Positions 9,428-18,668 of a stretch of DNA of 64,000 nucleotides are shown piece after piece; the first letter of the stretch is position 1, and each line of letters begins with the position of its first letter. The DNA is from Yoonia vestfoldensis (GTDB taxonomy: Bacteria; Pseudomonadota; Alphaproteobacteria; Rhodobacterales; Rhodobacteraceae): the NCBI RefSeq assembly GCF_002158905.1, contig NZ_CP021431.1, positions 3,612,001 to 3,676,000 of the forward strand. Direction: 5' to 3'. The position numbers and the translations under genes were made by a program. The notes below the pieces were generated by a model. That model was not told the origin of the DNA. It searched no databases and was given only the letters and a program-made list of their open reading frames with translations.

Positions 9428-11493
9428 TGGCATTGAAATATCACGTCGAAGCCGGCATCGGGTCGCGCCGCGGGGCGAGCTGGGACGGGGCGGGCACGAA
9501 TTTCGCGCTCTATTCCGCCAATGCGACCAAGGTCGAATTATGCCTGTTCAACGCCGCAGGCACGCGCGAGATCGCCCGCGTGCCGCTGCCGGAAAACACC
9601 CATCAGATCTGGCATGGCTATCTGCCAGAGGTGCGGCCAGGGCAGCTATATGGCTATCGCGTCCATGGCCCCTATGCGCCCGAGGCGGGGCATAGGTTCA
9701 ACCCCAACAAGCTGTTGCTTGACCCTTATGCCCGCGCGCATCACGGCGAATTGCGCTGGCATGATGCCTTGTTCGGCTACCGTGTCGGGCATCGGCGCGG
9801 TGATCTGAGCTTTGACCGCCGCGATTCCGCGCGCTTGATGCCAAAATGCGTGGTTGCGCCCAGTGCGGCCACCTGGGGCAATGATATGCCCCCGCGCACG
9901 CCATGGCAGCGCACCATCATCTACGAGGCCCATGTCGGCGGCATGACGATGCGCGCGCCGCATGTCAGCGATCCGGTGCGTGGCACTTTCGAAGGCCTGG
10001 CCCAGCCCGCCACGATTGCGCATCTCAAGCGGCTGGGCGTGACGGCGGTGGAACTCTTGCCGATCCATTCATTTCATGACGACCGGCATTTGCAGGAAAA
10101 CGGGCTGGTCAATTGGTGGGGCTATAACACCACCGGCTTTTTCGCGCCCGCGAACCGCTATCTGGTGCAGCATGGCGCGCTGGATGAATTCCGCGTCATG
10201 GTCCACCGCCTGCATGATGCCGGGATCGAGGTGATTTTGGACGTTGTCTATAACCACACCGCCGAGGGCAACCAGATGGGCCCGACCCTGTCGTTCCGGG
10301 GGATCGACAACGCGTCTTATTACCTGCTGGGCGACGATCCGCGCTATTGTTTCGACACCACCGGCACCGGCAATACGCTGAACCTTGAAAACAGCCGCGT
10401 CATGCAGATGGTGATGGATTCGCTGCGCTATTGGGTCGAGGGTTGCCATATCGACGGGTTCCGTTTCGATCTGGCCACCACGCTGGGGCGGCGGCGCGAT
10501 TACTTTGACCCGGCCAATCCATTCCTGACCGCCATGCGCCAGGACCCGGTGCTAAGCCAGGTCAAGCTGATCGCCGAACCCTGGGACACCGGCAATGACG
10601 GCTATCAGGTCGGCAATTTCCCGCCCGGCTGGGCCGAATGGAATGACACTTACCGCGATACATTGCGCGCGTTCTGGAAAGGCGACCCCGATCAGGCCCC
10701 GGCCATGGCGGACAGGCTGCTTGGTTCGGCCTCTTGTTTTGAACATGACGGGCGCAGGTCATGGACCTCGATCAATTTCATCACCGCGCATGACGGTTTC
10801 ACGCTGGCCGATCTGGTGTCCTATGACCACAAGCATAATGAGGCCAATGGCGAGGATAACAACGACGGCCATGCCCATAACCTGTCGTGGAACCATGGCG
10901 CAGAGGGTCCGACGGATGACGCCGATATCAACGCTTTGCGCGACCGCCAGCGGCGCAACCTGATGGCCACGCTTTTGTTGTCGCAAGGCACGCCGATGAT
11001 CCTGATGGGCGATGAAAACGGACGCACGCAGGGCGGCAATAACAACGCCTATTGCCAGCCCGGCGAAATGAACTGGTTTGATTGGGACAAGGTCGATGAT
11101 CCATTCGTGGATTTCCTCAGCGGGTTGATCGCGCTGCGCGGGTCGCGGCCGATCTTGATGGCGCAGCGGTTTTTGCATGCGACCGACGACAACCCCGAGC
11201 ATCGCTATGTCCGCTGGCACAAGCTGCGTGGCGGGGATATCGACCCCGAAGCCTGGCAGGAATCCGACAGGCGCGCGCTGGCGCTCAGCTTTCACGGGGC
11301 CAGGGACCGGACCTTGTTTCTGGCGATGAATGCCGCCGACACCCCGCGCGATCTGCATCTGCTGGATGGGCGCTGGCAGCATCTGGTTTGCACCAAGGAT
11401 GCGCGCGCCGATCCGCAAGGTTTCGGTGATCCGGTCGCGGGCCAGATGAAGATCGACGCCCGCGCGCTGATCTTGCTGGAGGCGCTGCCATGA
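9427..11493 (+). CDS. glgX: Glycogen debranching enzyme GlgX/TreX
   Basis: A 688-residue isoamylase-type debranching enzyme that hydrolyses alpha-1,6 branches. The N-terminal domain (GASWDGAGTNFALYSANA) is the usual CBM48 fold. The GH13 core shows IIYEAHVGGMT, DVVYNHTAEGN, nucleophile HIDGFRFDLATTLGR, acid/base IAEPWD and the third acid in ITAHDGFTLADLVSYD. The ATG at 9427 overlaps the glgB stop by one base (TGATG). A TTG three bases earlier is less likely. In operons with treY and treZ this enzyme acts as TreX, supplying linear chains for trehalose formation. Confidence 0.95.
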   Translation: MALKYHVEAGIGSRRGASWDGAGTNFALYSANATKVELCLFNAAGTREIARVPLPENTHQIWHGYLPEVRPGQLYGYRVHGPYAPEAGHRFNPNKLLLDPYARAHHGELRWHDALFGYRVGHRRGDLSFDRRDSARLMPKCVVAPSAATWGNDMPPRTPWQRTIIYEAHVGGMTMRAPHVSDPVRGTFEGLAQPATIAHLKRLGVTAVELLPIHSFHDDRHLQENGLVNWWGYNTTGFFAPANRYLVQHGALDEFRVMVHRLHDAGIEVILDVVYNHTAEGNQMGPTLSFRGIDNASYYLLGDDPRYCFDTTGTGNTLNLENSRVMQMVMDSLRYWVEGCHIDGFRFDLATTLGRRRDYFDPANPFLTAMRQDPVLSQVKLIAEPWDTGNDGYQVGNFPPGWAEWNDTYRDTLRAFWKGDPDQAPAMADRLLGSASCFEHDGRRSWTSINFITAHDGFTLADLVSYDHKHNEANGEDNNDGHAHNLSWNHGAEGPTDDADINALRDRQRRNLMATLLLSQGTPMILMGDENGRTQGGNNNAYCQPGEMNWFDWDKVDDPFVDFLSGLIALRGSRPILMAQRFLHATDDNPEHRYVRWHKLRGGDIDPEAWQESDRRALALSFHGARDRTLFLAMNAADTPRDLHLLDGRWQHLVCTKDARADPQGFGDPVAGQMKIDARALILLEALP

Positions 11494-13211
11494 CCGCGCT
11501 GCCATCCTGGGGTGCGATCGTGACGGAATCCGGCACCCGCTTTCGGCTTTGGGCGCCTGATCTGGCCAGTCTGCGGCTGTGCCTGCCCGACAGCGAAGAC
11601 GCGATGCAGGCCACCGGCGACGGTTGGTTTTCGCTGACACGGCAGGCACCGGCAGGCACCGCCTATGCCTTTGGCCTGCCTGACGGGACGCGCGTGCCTG
11701 ACCCTGCCTCGCGGTGGCAGGCGGATAATGTGCATGGCAAGAGCATCGTCACCACGCCCGATTACCGCTGGCGGCACAACCGCCCGGACCTGCCGTGGCA
11801 TGCTGCGGTGATCTATGAATGCCATATCGGCACTTTTACGCCCCAAGGCACCTATCGCGCCGCCATGGCAAAGCTGCCGCATCTGGCGGATCTGGGCGTG
11901 ACCGTGCTGGAACTGATGCCTGTCGCGCATTTCGGTGGTGATCGGGGCTGGGGCTATGACGGTGTTTTGCCCTATGCGCCGCATCCGGCCTATGGCACCC
12001 CCGATGATCTGCGCGCGCTGATTGACGCGGCCCATGGGCATGGGCTGATGGTCTTGCTGGATGTGGTCTATAACCACTTCGGACCAGAAGGAAATTACCT
12101 GCACCAATACGCCTCTGGGTTCTTTGAGGACCGGCAGACCCCCTGGGGGCCCGGGATCGCCTATGCCGCGCCTCCGGTGCGCCGGTTTTTCATTGATAAC
12201 GCGCTTTACTGGCTGCGGGATTTCAATCTGGACGGGCTCCGCCTTGATGCGATCGACCATATCCGCGACCCTGACAGCGACCCCGAATTCCTGATCGCGC
12301 TGGCCCAAGAAATCCGCGCCAAGATCGCCCGGCCTGTCCATCTGACCACCGAGGATAACCGCAACGTCACCCATCTGCACGCCCGCAAGGGCGATGCGGT
12401 GCCCTTGATGACGGCTGAATGGAACGACGATTGGCACAATGCCGCCCATGTGCTGCTGACAGGGGAAACCGCAGGCTATTACAGCGGTTTTGCCGCAGAT
12501 CCGACCGGCCTTTTGGCGCGCGCCATGGCCAAAGGCTATGCCACCACGGGCGCCGGCGGCAAAGGCGCGCCATCGGGTCATTTCCCGCCCGATGTCATGA
12601 TCAATTTCATGCAAAATCACGACCAGATCGGCAATCGCGCGATGGGCGAGCGGTTGAATGTGCTGGCCCCCGAACCAGCCTTGCGGGCGATGCAGGCGGT
12701 GCTGCTGCTGTCGCCCCATGTGCCGATGATCTTTATGGGCGATGAATGGGAAGAGATGAACCCATTCCTGTTCTTTGCGGGGTTCACGGGCGATCTGGCC
12801 CGTGCTGTCACCGAAGGGCGCAGGCGCGAATTTGCAGATTTCGACAGTTTTGCCGCGCAGGATGTGCCTGATCCAATCGACCTGCAAAGCTATCACCGCA
12901 GCCGGATCGACTGGACGAAACTGGACAGCCATGCCGGTCGCACCGCCTTTGCGCGCTACCGCGATCTGCTGCGGTTGCGCCGTGACCGGATCGTGCCTTT
13001 GATCCCCGGCACCGGGCCGCATTCTGGCCAGCGGCTGGACGCACCCGACCGCTGTCTGGCAGTCGATTGGCGGCTGGGGGGCGGTATCTTGTCGGTGCGC
13101 GCGAACCTGTCGCCTGCCGCGGCCGATCTGCCCGCTGCCGCAGGAGAGCCTATCCATCTGACCGGTGACACCCCCGGCGCACCGCATTCCGCCGCGTTCT
13201 GGATCGCATGA
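11490..13211 (+). CDS. treZ: Malto-oligosyltrehalose trehalohydrolase
   Basis: TreZ (573 aa) releases free trehalose from the end of maltooligosyl-trehalose made by TreY. A short N-terminal domain (TRFRLWAPDLASLRL) precedes the GH13 barrel: AVIYECHIGTFTPQGTY, DVVYNHFGPEGNYL, nucleophile [14 protein letters not shown], acid/base Glu in LTTEDNRN, and FMQNHDQIGNRAMGERL, a TreZ hallmark. It overlaps glgX and malQ by ATGA. Its partner treY is disrupted in this genome, so unless another TreY exists the enzyme has no substrate. Confidence 0.95.
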   Translation: MTALPSWGAIVTESGTRFRLWAPDLASLRLCLPDSEDAMQATGDGWFSLTRQAPAGTAYAFGLPDGTRVPDPASRWQADNVHGKSIVTTPDYRWRHNRPDLPWHAAVIYECHIGTFTPQGTYRAAMAKLPHLADLGVTVLELMPVAHFGGDRGWGYDGVLPYAPHPAYGTPDDLRALIDAAHGHGLMVLLDVVYNHFGPEGNYLHQYASGFFEDRQTPWGPGIAYAAPPVRRFFIDNALYWLRDFNLDGLRLDAIDHIRDPDSDPEFLIALAQEIRAKIARPVHLTTEDNRNVTHLHARKGDAVPLMTAEWNDDWHNAAHVLLTGETAGYYSGFAADPTGLLARAMAKGYATTGAGGKGAPSGHFPPDVMINFMQNHDQIGNRAMGERLNVLAPEPALRAMQAVLLLSPHVPMIFMGDEWEEMNPFLFFAGFTGDLARAVTEGRRREFADFDSFAAQDVPDPIDLQSYHRSRIDWTKLDSHAGRTAFARYRDLLRLRRDRIVPLIPGTGPHSGQRLDAPDRCLAVDWRLGGGILSVRANLSPAAADLPAAAGEPIHLTGDTPGAPHSAAFWIA

Positions 13212-14923
13212 GACGCCTTGCCCGCCATCACGGCATCGCGCTGGATTACGAGGGTCGCAAGGTGCCGGACCGGACATTGGCCTTGATCCTGCAAGGGCTG
13301 GGGCAGGATCCGCAGGGCGACCCTGTCGGCCCGCCAGCGCCGCAGCGGATGTCTGTGCCCGGCAGGACGCGGTGCCATGTGCCGCCGTCTTTGACAGAGG
13401 CGCCCGGCTGGGGGGTGTTTTGTCAGCTTTACGAATTGCGCTCTAACCGGGGCTGGGGGATCGGCGATTTCTCGGATCTGGCGGCTTTGGCGCGGATATG
13501 CGGCGCGGCAGGTGCCGATTTTCTGGGAGTCAATCCGGTCCATGCGCTGTTCACCGCCTTGCCCGAGCGCGCCTCGCCGTTTTCGCCATCGAACCGGCGG
13601 TTCCTGAACCCGCTTTACATCGCGCCGGATCTTCTGGGCGCAGAGCGGCCTGCCATGCAGGATGGCGATCATGTCGATTACCCCGCCGTCGCGCGTGCGA
13701 AGCTGGGCGCTTTGCGCCGGGTTTTCGACAGCTGCCGCCCCGATGCGGATTTTGATGATTTCGTCGCCCAAGGCGGCTATGCGCTGCACCAACATGCCCT
13801 GTTCGAGGCGCTGAGCCATCACCATGGCGGCGGCTGGCAGGACTGGCCGGTGCCGTTTCATGATCCGCATTCTGCCGCTGTCGCCGATTTCGCCCGCCGG
13901 AACAGGCCCGATGTGCAGTTTCACCTTTGGCTGCAATGGATCGCGCGCCAACAGCTGCATGCGGCGCAGCAGGCGGCGAAAGATGCAGGGATGCGGGTCG
14001 GGCTTTATCTTGATCTGGCCGTGGGCGAGGCGCTGGACGGGTCAGCCACATGGTCGGGCACGGCGGTGTCCTTGCCTGATCTGACCATCGGCGCGCCGCC
14101 GGATATGTTCAGCGAAGATGGGCAGAATTGGCAGCTGGCCGCGCCCTCGCCGGTCGCGCTGCGCGAAACGGATTTCGCCCCCTACCGCGCGATGATTGCG
14201 GCGCAATTGCAGGATGCCGGGGCCTTGCGGATCGATCATGCGATGGCGCTTTGGCAATTGTTCCTGATCCCGCGTGATGCCCCCGCCGCTGCTGGCGCGC
14301 ATCTGCGGTTCCCTTTGGCCGATATGCTGCGGGTTCTGGCCGAGGCCTCGCAAAGCCATCGTGCGCTGATCATCGGCGAGGATCTTGGCTTTGTGCCGGA
14401 TGGGTTTCGCGATTCCATGCAAAAGGCGGGGGTTCTGTCTTACCGGATCGTCTATTTCGAAAAATCCGCAGAGGGCTTTGCCCCCGCCGAGACCTATCCG
14501 CAACTGGCGCTGGCCTGTTTGTCGACGCATGATCTGCCGCCGCTGACAGGGTGGTGGGACGGGATCGACATCGACCTGCGCGAGGCGCATGGGCTGGTGT
14601 CCAAAGCCACAAGCCGCGCGCATCGCGACCAGCGTCTTGCGGAACGCAAACAGCTGGCGCGCGCGCTGGATGTTGCGGCACCGGATGCCGATGCCCTGCT
14701 GGACGCGGCGCACCGGTTTATCGCGGCGACGCCATCGGTGCTGGCCGGGGTGCGGCTGGCCGATCTGGTCGGACCGGCGCGGCCCACAAACCTGCCCGGC
14801 GTGACAGATGGCTATCCCAATTGGAAACCCCGGTCGCCTGTCAGCATCGATCAGATCGCGGCGCATCCGCGCTTTGCCCGGATCGCGCGGATCATGCGCC
14901 ATGCCCGCCCGAGGCCGCAATGA
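13208..14923 (+). CDS. malQ: 4-alpha-glucanotransferase (amylomaltase)
   Basis: MalQ (571 aa, GH77) transfers alpha-1,4-glucan segments and releases glucose, keeping short maltodextrins usable. GH77 marks are GWGVFCQLYELRSNRGWGIGDFSDL near residue 66, ANPVHAL-like VNPVHALF, SPFSPSNRRFLNPLYI, the nucleophile in GALRIDHAMAL, acid/base in IIGEDLGFVPDG, and LSTHDLPPLTGWW. Length is normal for the shorter GH77 form. It is coupled to treZ and treY by ATGA overlaps and would recycle chains left after debranching. Confidence 0.94.
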   Translation: MRRLARHHGIALDYEGRKVPDRTLALILQGLGQDPQGDPVGPPAPQRMSVPGRTRCHVPPSLTEAPGWGVFCQLYELRSNRGWGIGDFSDLAALARICGAAGADFLGVNPVHALFTALPERASPFSPSNRRFLNPLYIAPDLLGAERPAMQDGDHVDYPAVARAKLGALRRVFDSCRPDADFDDFVAQGGYALHQHALFEALSHHHGGGWQDWPVPFHDPHSAAVADFARRNRPDVQFHLWLQWIARQQLHAAQQAAKDAGMRVGLYLDLAVGEALDGSATWSGTAVSLPDLTIGAPPDMFSEDGQNWQLAAPSPVALRETDFAPYRAMIAAQLQDAGALRIDHAMALWQLFLIPRDAPAAAGAHLRFPLADMLRVLAEASQSHRALIIGEDLGFVPDGFRDSMQKAGVLSYRIVYFEKSAEGFAPAETYPQLALACLSTHDLPPLTGWWDGIDIDLREAHGLVSKATSRAHRDQRLAERKQLARALDVAAPDADALLDAAHRFIAATPSVLAGVRLADLVGPARPTNLPGVTDGYPNWKPRSPVSIDQIAAHPRFARIARIMRHARPRPQ

Positions 14924-16188
14924 AAATCCCCACCGCCACCTATCGCCTGCAATTGCGCAATGGCATGGATTTCGCCCAAGCGGAAACGCTTGTGCCTTAT
15001 CTGCGCGATCTGGGAATATCTGATCTTTATCTTTCGCCGGTCTTTACGGCGGCTCCGGGATCGACCCATGGCTATGACGTGACCGATCCCAACGCGGTAG
15101 ACCCCGCACTTGGCGGGCGCGCGGGGCTGGAAAGCTTGGCGCAGCGGTTGCAAGAGGCAGGCCTTGGCCTGATCCTTGATATCGTGCCGAACCATATGGC
15201 GTTCAACCTGTGTAACCCGTGGCTGGCTGATGTGCTGCGGCACGGGCAGGCCAGCCGCTATGCCCGTCACTTTGATATCGACTGGTCGGGCGGGCGGCTG
15301 CGTCTGCCCTGGCTGGACGCGCCATTCGCCGCATTGGCGGCAGCGGGCAAGATCACCCTTGACGGCGACATGATCTGCGCCCCCGGCCTGCAGGTGCCGC
15401 TGGCCGTTCCCGCCAAGGGCAGCATCACCGAAACCCATGATGCGCAGCCCTGGCGATTGACCCCCTGGCAGAGCGAGGCAGCCGCCATCGACCACCGCCG
15501 TTTCTTTACCGTGACCGGCTTGATCGGGCTTCGGATCGAGGATCGCGCCGTGTTTGACGATGTCCATCGGCTGACCTTTGATCTGCTGGACAGCGGCATC
15601 GCAACCGGCCTGCGTGTCGATCATGTGGACGGGCTGGCCGATCCCGCCGCCTATCTGGCGCAGCTGCGCGACAGGCTACCGCAGACGCCGATCTGGGTGG
15701 AAAAGATCCTGACCGGCGACGAGCCTTTGCCCGACTGGCCGGTGCAGGGCGAGACCGGCTATGTCGCCGCGCGCGCGATCACGGGGCTGTTGACCGACCC
15801 CGATGGTGCGGCGCAGCTGGCAGCGGGCTGGCCCGCCTTTGCGGATCTGCGCGATGATGCCAAGACCCAGATCGTCACTGTCGAATTGCAGGCCGAGGTG
15901 GAACGGCTGACCGATCTTGCCCTGCAAGCGGGGGCGCATCTGGATTGGGGGCGCGGGGCCTGGCGGCAGGCGATCCTTGCCTATCTGCGCGCCTTTCCGC
16001 GCTATCGCAGCTATACCACCGCCGATGCTGTGCCCGCCAGCGAGGCCGCGCTGATCCGCGCCACGGCGGCGCAGGCGGCGCGCCATCTGCCTGCCGCTTT
16101 GGCGCTGGATGATCTGGCGGACCTTCTATGCACAGCGGATCATGTCGCATGTAAGCGTTCTCAGGAGAGCACTGTCGGTTCAGCTTGA
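14920..16188 (+). pseudogene. treY: treY, 5' part (interrupted by IS66)
   Basis: First 410 codons of maltooligosyl-trehalose synthase, which turns the reducing-end bond of a maltodextrin into trehalose. It starts MKIPTATYRLQLRNGMDF, overlapping malQ by ATGA, and includes SPVFTAAPGSTHGYDVTDP, the nucleophile region GLRVDHVDGLADP and the acid/base region IWVEKILTGDEPLP. The gene sequence ends at 16150. From 16151 the frame reads into the insertion sequence and stops at 16186-16188, giving a 422-residue product. That product lacks the third catalytic region (SSHDTKR), which lies in the 3' part at 18661-19612, so it should be inactive. Confidence 0.95.
16143..16150. repeat. Left target-site duplication of the IS66 element
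   Basis: TGTCGCAT, identical to 18661-18668 on the other side of the element. Eight bases is the typical duplication size for IS66 insertions. Confidence 0.97.
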
Positions 16189-17739
16189 CGGCTTGAAGTT
16201 CCACGGGAGCAGATCATCGAGGCGGCTTTGCGGGTGGCCATTAGCGATCGCTGTGAGGGTTGCTTTGAGATAGGCGAAGGGCTCGACGTCGTTGATCTTG
16301 CAGGTCTCGATCAGTGAGGCGATGCGACCCCAAGCGATGCCACCTTCGTCATGACCGGCGAAGAGCGCGTTCTTGCGATTGAGAGCAATGGGGCGGATCA
16401 GGTTTTCGACGCGGTTGTTGTCAATCTCGACGCGGCCATCGGCCAAGAAGGTCTGCAGCCCATCCCAGTGATTATGGATGTAAGTCAGCTTTTCACCCAA
16501 CCGGGATTTAGCGGAGATCTTGCGGCGTTGGGCCTGCAGCCAATCGCCGAAGGCCGCGACCAGTGGAGCACTGCGGGTCTGGCGGGCCGACAATCGCTGG
16601 CTGGGAGAGATGCCACGGATATCGGCTTCGACAGCATAGATCTCGGCGATGCGGCGCAGGCCCTCGGCGGCGATCTGTGATCCATCGCGGTCGAAGACTT
16701 CCTTCAGCTTGCGGCGCGCGTGCGCCCAGCAATGGGCCACCTGAATGGGATCGCCGCCCTTGCGGGTCGGCTTGGTCAGCCGGTTGTAGCCCTGGTATCC
16801 GTCGATCTGCAGGATGCCGTCAAAACCTATCAGGAATGTTTCGGCATTCTCGCCCGCCCGACCGGGTGCATAGAAGTAGACCACACCGGGCGGGTCCTCA
16901 CCGCCCCATGGCCGGTCATCGCGGGCAAGAGCCCAGAGATAGCCGGTTTTGGTCCTTCCGCGACCCGGATCCAGCACCGGGGCGGTGGTTTCGTCCATGA
17001 ACAGCTTGTCTGATCGTTTCAGGTGTTCACCCAGCCGGTCGACGACGGGCTTGAGGTGGAATGCCGCCTTACCCACCCAATCGGCCAGCACAGCGCGGTG
17101 CAGATCGAGGCCTGCCCGCGCCAGGATCTGGCTCTGGCGATACAACGGCAGATGGTCGGCATATTTGCTGACCAGCACATGGGCGAGCGTCGCTTCTGTC
17201 GGCAACCCGCCCATGATTAGGTGGCAGGGCGCCGGTGCCTGGGTCACGCCGTTTGTGCAGGTCCGGCAGGCATATTTCGGGCGCACGGTGACAATCACAC
17301 GCAACTGCGCTGGCACGATATCCAGCCGCTCGCTGCGGTCTTCACCGATCTTGTGCATGACGCCACAGCCACAAGGGCAGATCAGGCTGGCGGGTTCGAT
17401 AATCTCTTCGATGCGCGGCAATGTGGCCGGTAGATTGCCGATGGTCCGCTTTGGCCCGGGCCTGGTTGCCGTCTTGCTATCTGCCTTGGCGGCAAGATGT
17501 TCCTTCTGCACCTCGACCTCGGCCAACGCGATGGACAGATCCTCAAACGCCAGCTGCCGTTCATCCTCGGTCAGCTTTTCCGACCGCTTCCCATGCAGGG
17601 CATGGTTCAACTCGGCAATCAGATGCTGTTGGCGTTGGGTAATATCCTGAAGTGCGGCGATCGTTTCCATCAAGGTCGCAACCACCGCGCGCTGCGCGGC
17701 AGGGATGGTGGAAAGGTCAATGACAGGCGTATCAATCAT
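16180..17739 (-). CDS. tnpC: IS66 family transposase (TnpC)
   Basis: A 519-residue DDE transposase that catalyses movement of the element. The order is the family standard. An N-terminal leucine-rich coiled coil (residues about 15-75, ETIAALQDITQRQQHLIAELN) is followed by a zinc-binding segment (ICPCGCG ... CRTC, residues about 120-160). Then come the catalytic core with FMDETTAPVLDPGRGRTKTG and VAHCWAHARRK, and the C-terminal domain (NRVENLIRPIALNRKN, with ENLIR containing the last catalytic Glu region). Full length, no frameshift. Confidence 0.96.
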   Translation of the reverse strand: MIDTPVIDLSTIPAAQRAVVATLMETIAALQDITQRQQHLIAELNHALHGKRSEKLTEDERQLAFEDLSIALAEVEVQKEHLAAKADSKTATRPGPKRTIGNLPATLPRIEEIIEPASLICPCGCGVMHKIGEDRSERLDIVPAQLRVIVTVRPKYACRTCTNGVTQAPAPCHLIMGGLPTEATLAHVLVSKYADHLPLYRQSQILARAGLDLHRAVLADWVGKAAFHLKPVVDRLGEHLKRSDKLFMDETTAPVLDPGRGRTKTGYLWALARDDRPWGGEDPPGVVYFYAPGRAGENAETFLIGFDGILQIDGYQGYNRLTKPTRKGGDPIQVAHCWAHARRKLKEVFDRDGSQIAAEGLRRIAEIYAVEADIRGISPSQRLSARQTRSAPLVAAFGDWLQAQRRKISAKSRLGEKLTYIHNHWDGLQTFLADGRVEIDNNRVENLIRPIALNRKNALFAGHDEGGIAWGRIASLIETCKINDVEPFAYLKATLTAIANGHPQSRLDDLLPWNFKPSS

Positions 17740-17793
17740 AGCCCGAGACTACGATTAAACCCCAGTAAAATCACGCAAAAACATATGGTTGAT

Positions 17794-18147
17794 TCATTCT
17801 GCCGCAGCAGGTGGGCGCATCTCCAGCGCCTTGACCTTACGCCAGTCCAGACCGGCAAACAGGGCCTCAAACTGGGCGTGGTTCAGCGCCATCACCCCGT
17901 CTTTGATCGCAGGCCAGGTGAAGGTCATGTCTTCCAACCGCTTGTAGGCCATCACCAATCCGGTGCCATCCCAATACAAAAGCTTCAGCCGATCCGCCCG
18001 GCGCGACCGGAACACAAACACCGTGCCGGTGAACGGATCCTTACGCAGCACCGACGACACGATTGCCGCCAGACCATCATGACCTTTCCTGAAGTCCACA
18101 GGTTGCGTCGAGACCAGAACCCGCACGCGGTTTGACGGGAACATCAT
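17794..18147 (-). CDS. tnpB: IS66 family accessory protein TnpB
   Basis: A 117-residue IS66 Orf2-like protein needed for transposition but of unclear biochemical role. Signature parts are VRVLVSTQPVDFRKGHDGLAAI and FVFRSRRADRLKLLYWDGTG. The start overlaps the tnpA stop by ATGA. It is separated from tnpC by 54 bases. Confidence 0.95.
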   Translation of the reverse strand: MMFPSNRVRVLVSTQPVDFRKGHDGLAAIVSSVLRKDPFTGTVFVFRSRRADRLKLLYWDGTGLVMAYKRLEDMTFTWPAIKDGVMALNHAQFEALFAGLDWRKVKALEMRPPAAAE

Positions 18148-18575
18148 GGCCGCGCCCCGATTGCCCGCACGATCTCGGCAATCCGGTCAGAACTGGTGGT
18201 GCCATCGACCCGGATTGTCACACGACCTATCGCAATCTCGATGGGTTTACAGGACAACCCGTCAGGCTTTGTGAGCTGCCCGGCGACAGCCGGCACATCC
18301 GCACCGCCGCCACCATCCGACACGACGATCGGTGCAAAACAGAAGCTGTCATCTTCAACCGCAGGCAAAACCAACCGGCCGTCACGTGCCCGACTACGCC
18401 ATTCCGATAAATGGTTCGCCCGCAGCCCATACCGCGCCGCAACTTCATTCACGCTCACACCTGGCTGCAAGCTCTCAGCAACGATCCGCGCCTTTATCTC
18501 TTCCGGCCAGCGTCGCTGTCCGTTGGTCCTTATGTCCACCCCGTAATCCCGGAGAAACTCCAACGTAGTCGCCAT
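18144..18575 (-). CDS. tnpA: IS66 family transposase accessory protein TnpA
   Basis: A 143-residue IS66 Orf1-like protein with an N-terminal helix-turn-helix of the Tn3/IS3 transposase type (RRWPEEIKARIVAESLQPG, VNEVAARYGLRANHLSEWR). The ATG at 18575 is chosen because AGGAG lies 8 bases upstream; the frame is open 11 codons further but without such a site. It is the first gene of the tnpABC transcript. Confidence 0.93.
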   Translation of the reverse strand: MATTLEFLRDYGVDIRTNGQRRWPEEIKARIVAESLQPGVSVNEVAARYGLRANHLSEWRSRARDGRLVLPAVEDDSFCFAPIVVSDGGGGADVPAVAGQLTKPDGLSCKPIEIAIGRVTIRVDGTTSSDRIAEIVRAIGARP

Positions 18576-18660
18576 CGCGAAACTCCTGCACTGATCTCCA
18601 TCGCACATGGAATCGCAGGTCAGACAATCTGTTGGAAGGTGAGGGCCAGCGACCGCTTAC

Positions 18661-18668
18661 TGTCGCAT
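18661..18668. repeat. Right target-site duplication of the IS66 element
   Basis: TGTCGCAT, the copy of 16143-16150. Deleting 16151-18668 joins VA to LRLRMQQLTG of the treY reading frame without a shift. Confidence 0.97.

Larger units (their letters stand above)
16151..18660 (-). mobile_element. Complete IS66-family insertion sequence (2510 bp) inside treY
   Basis: The ends are fixed by the 8-bp target duplication and by imperfect terminal inverted repeats. The left end begins GTAAGCG and the right end is CGCTTAC, with partial matching continuing inward (GTAAGCGTTC versus GTAAGCGGTC). Inside are the three genes of a canonical IS66 (tnpA, tnpB, tnpC), all intact and all on the reverse strand, opposite to treY. 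Intact genes and a perfect duplication point to a recent insertion. Confidence 0.96.

Noticed and set aside
11292..13277. Reverse-strand open frame of 661 codons
   Set aside because: It lies opposite treZ, which has all catalytic motifs. The frame has no motif or ribosome-binding site and is a product of high GC at third positions.
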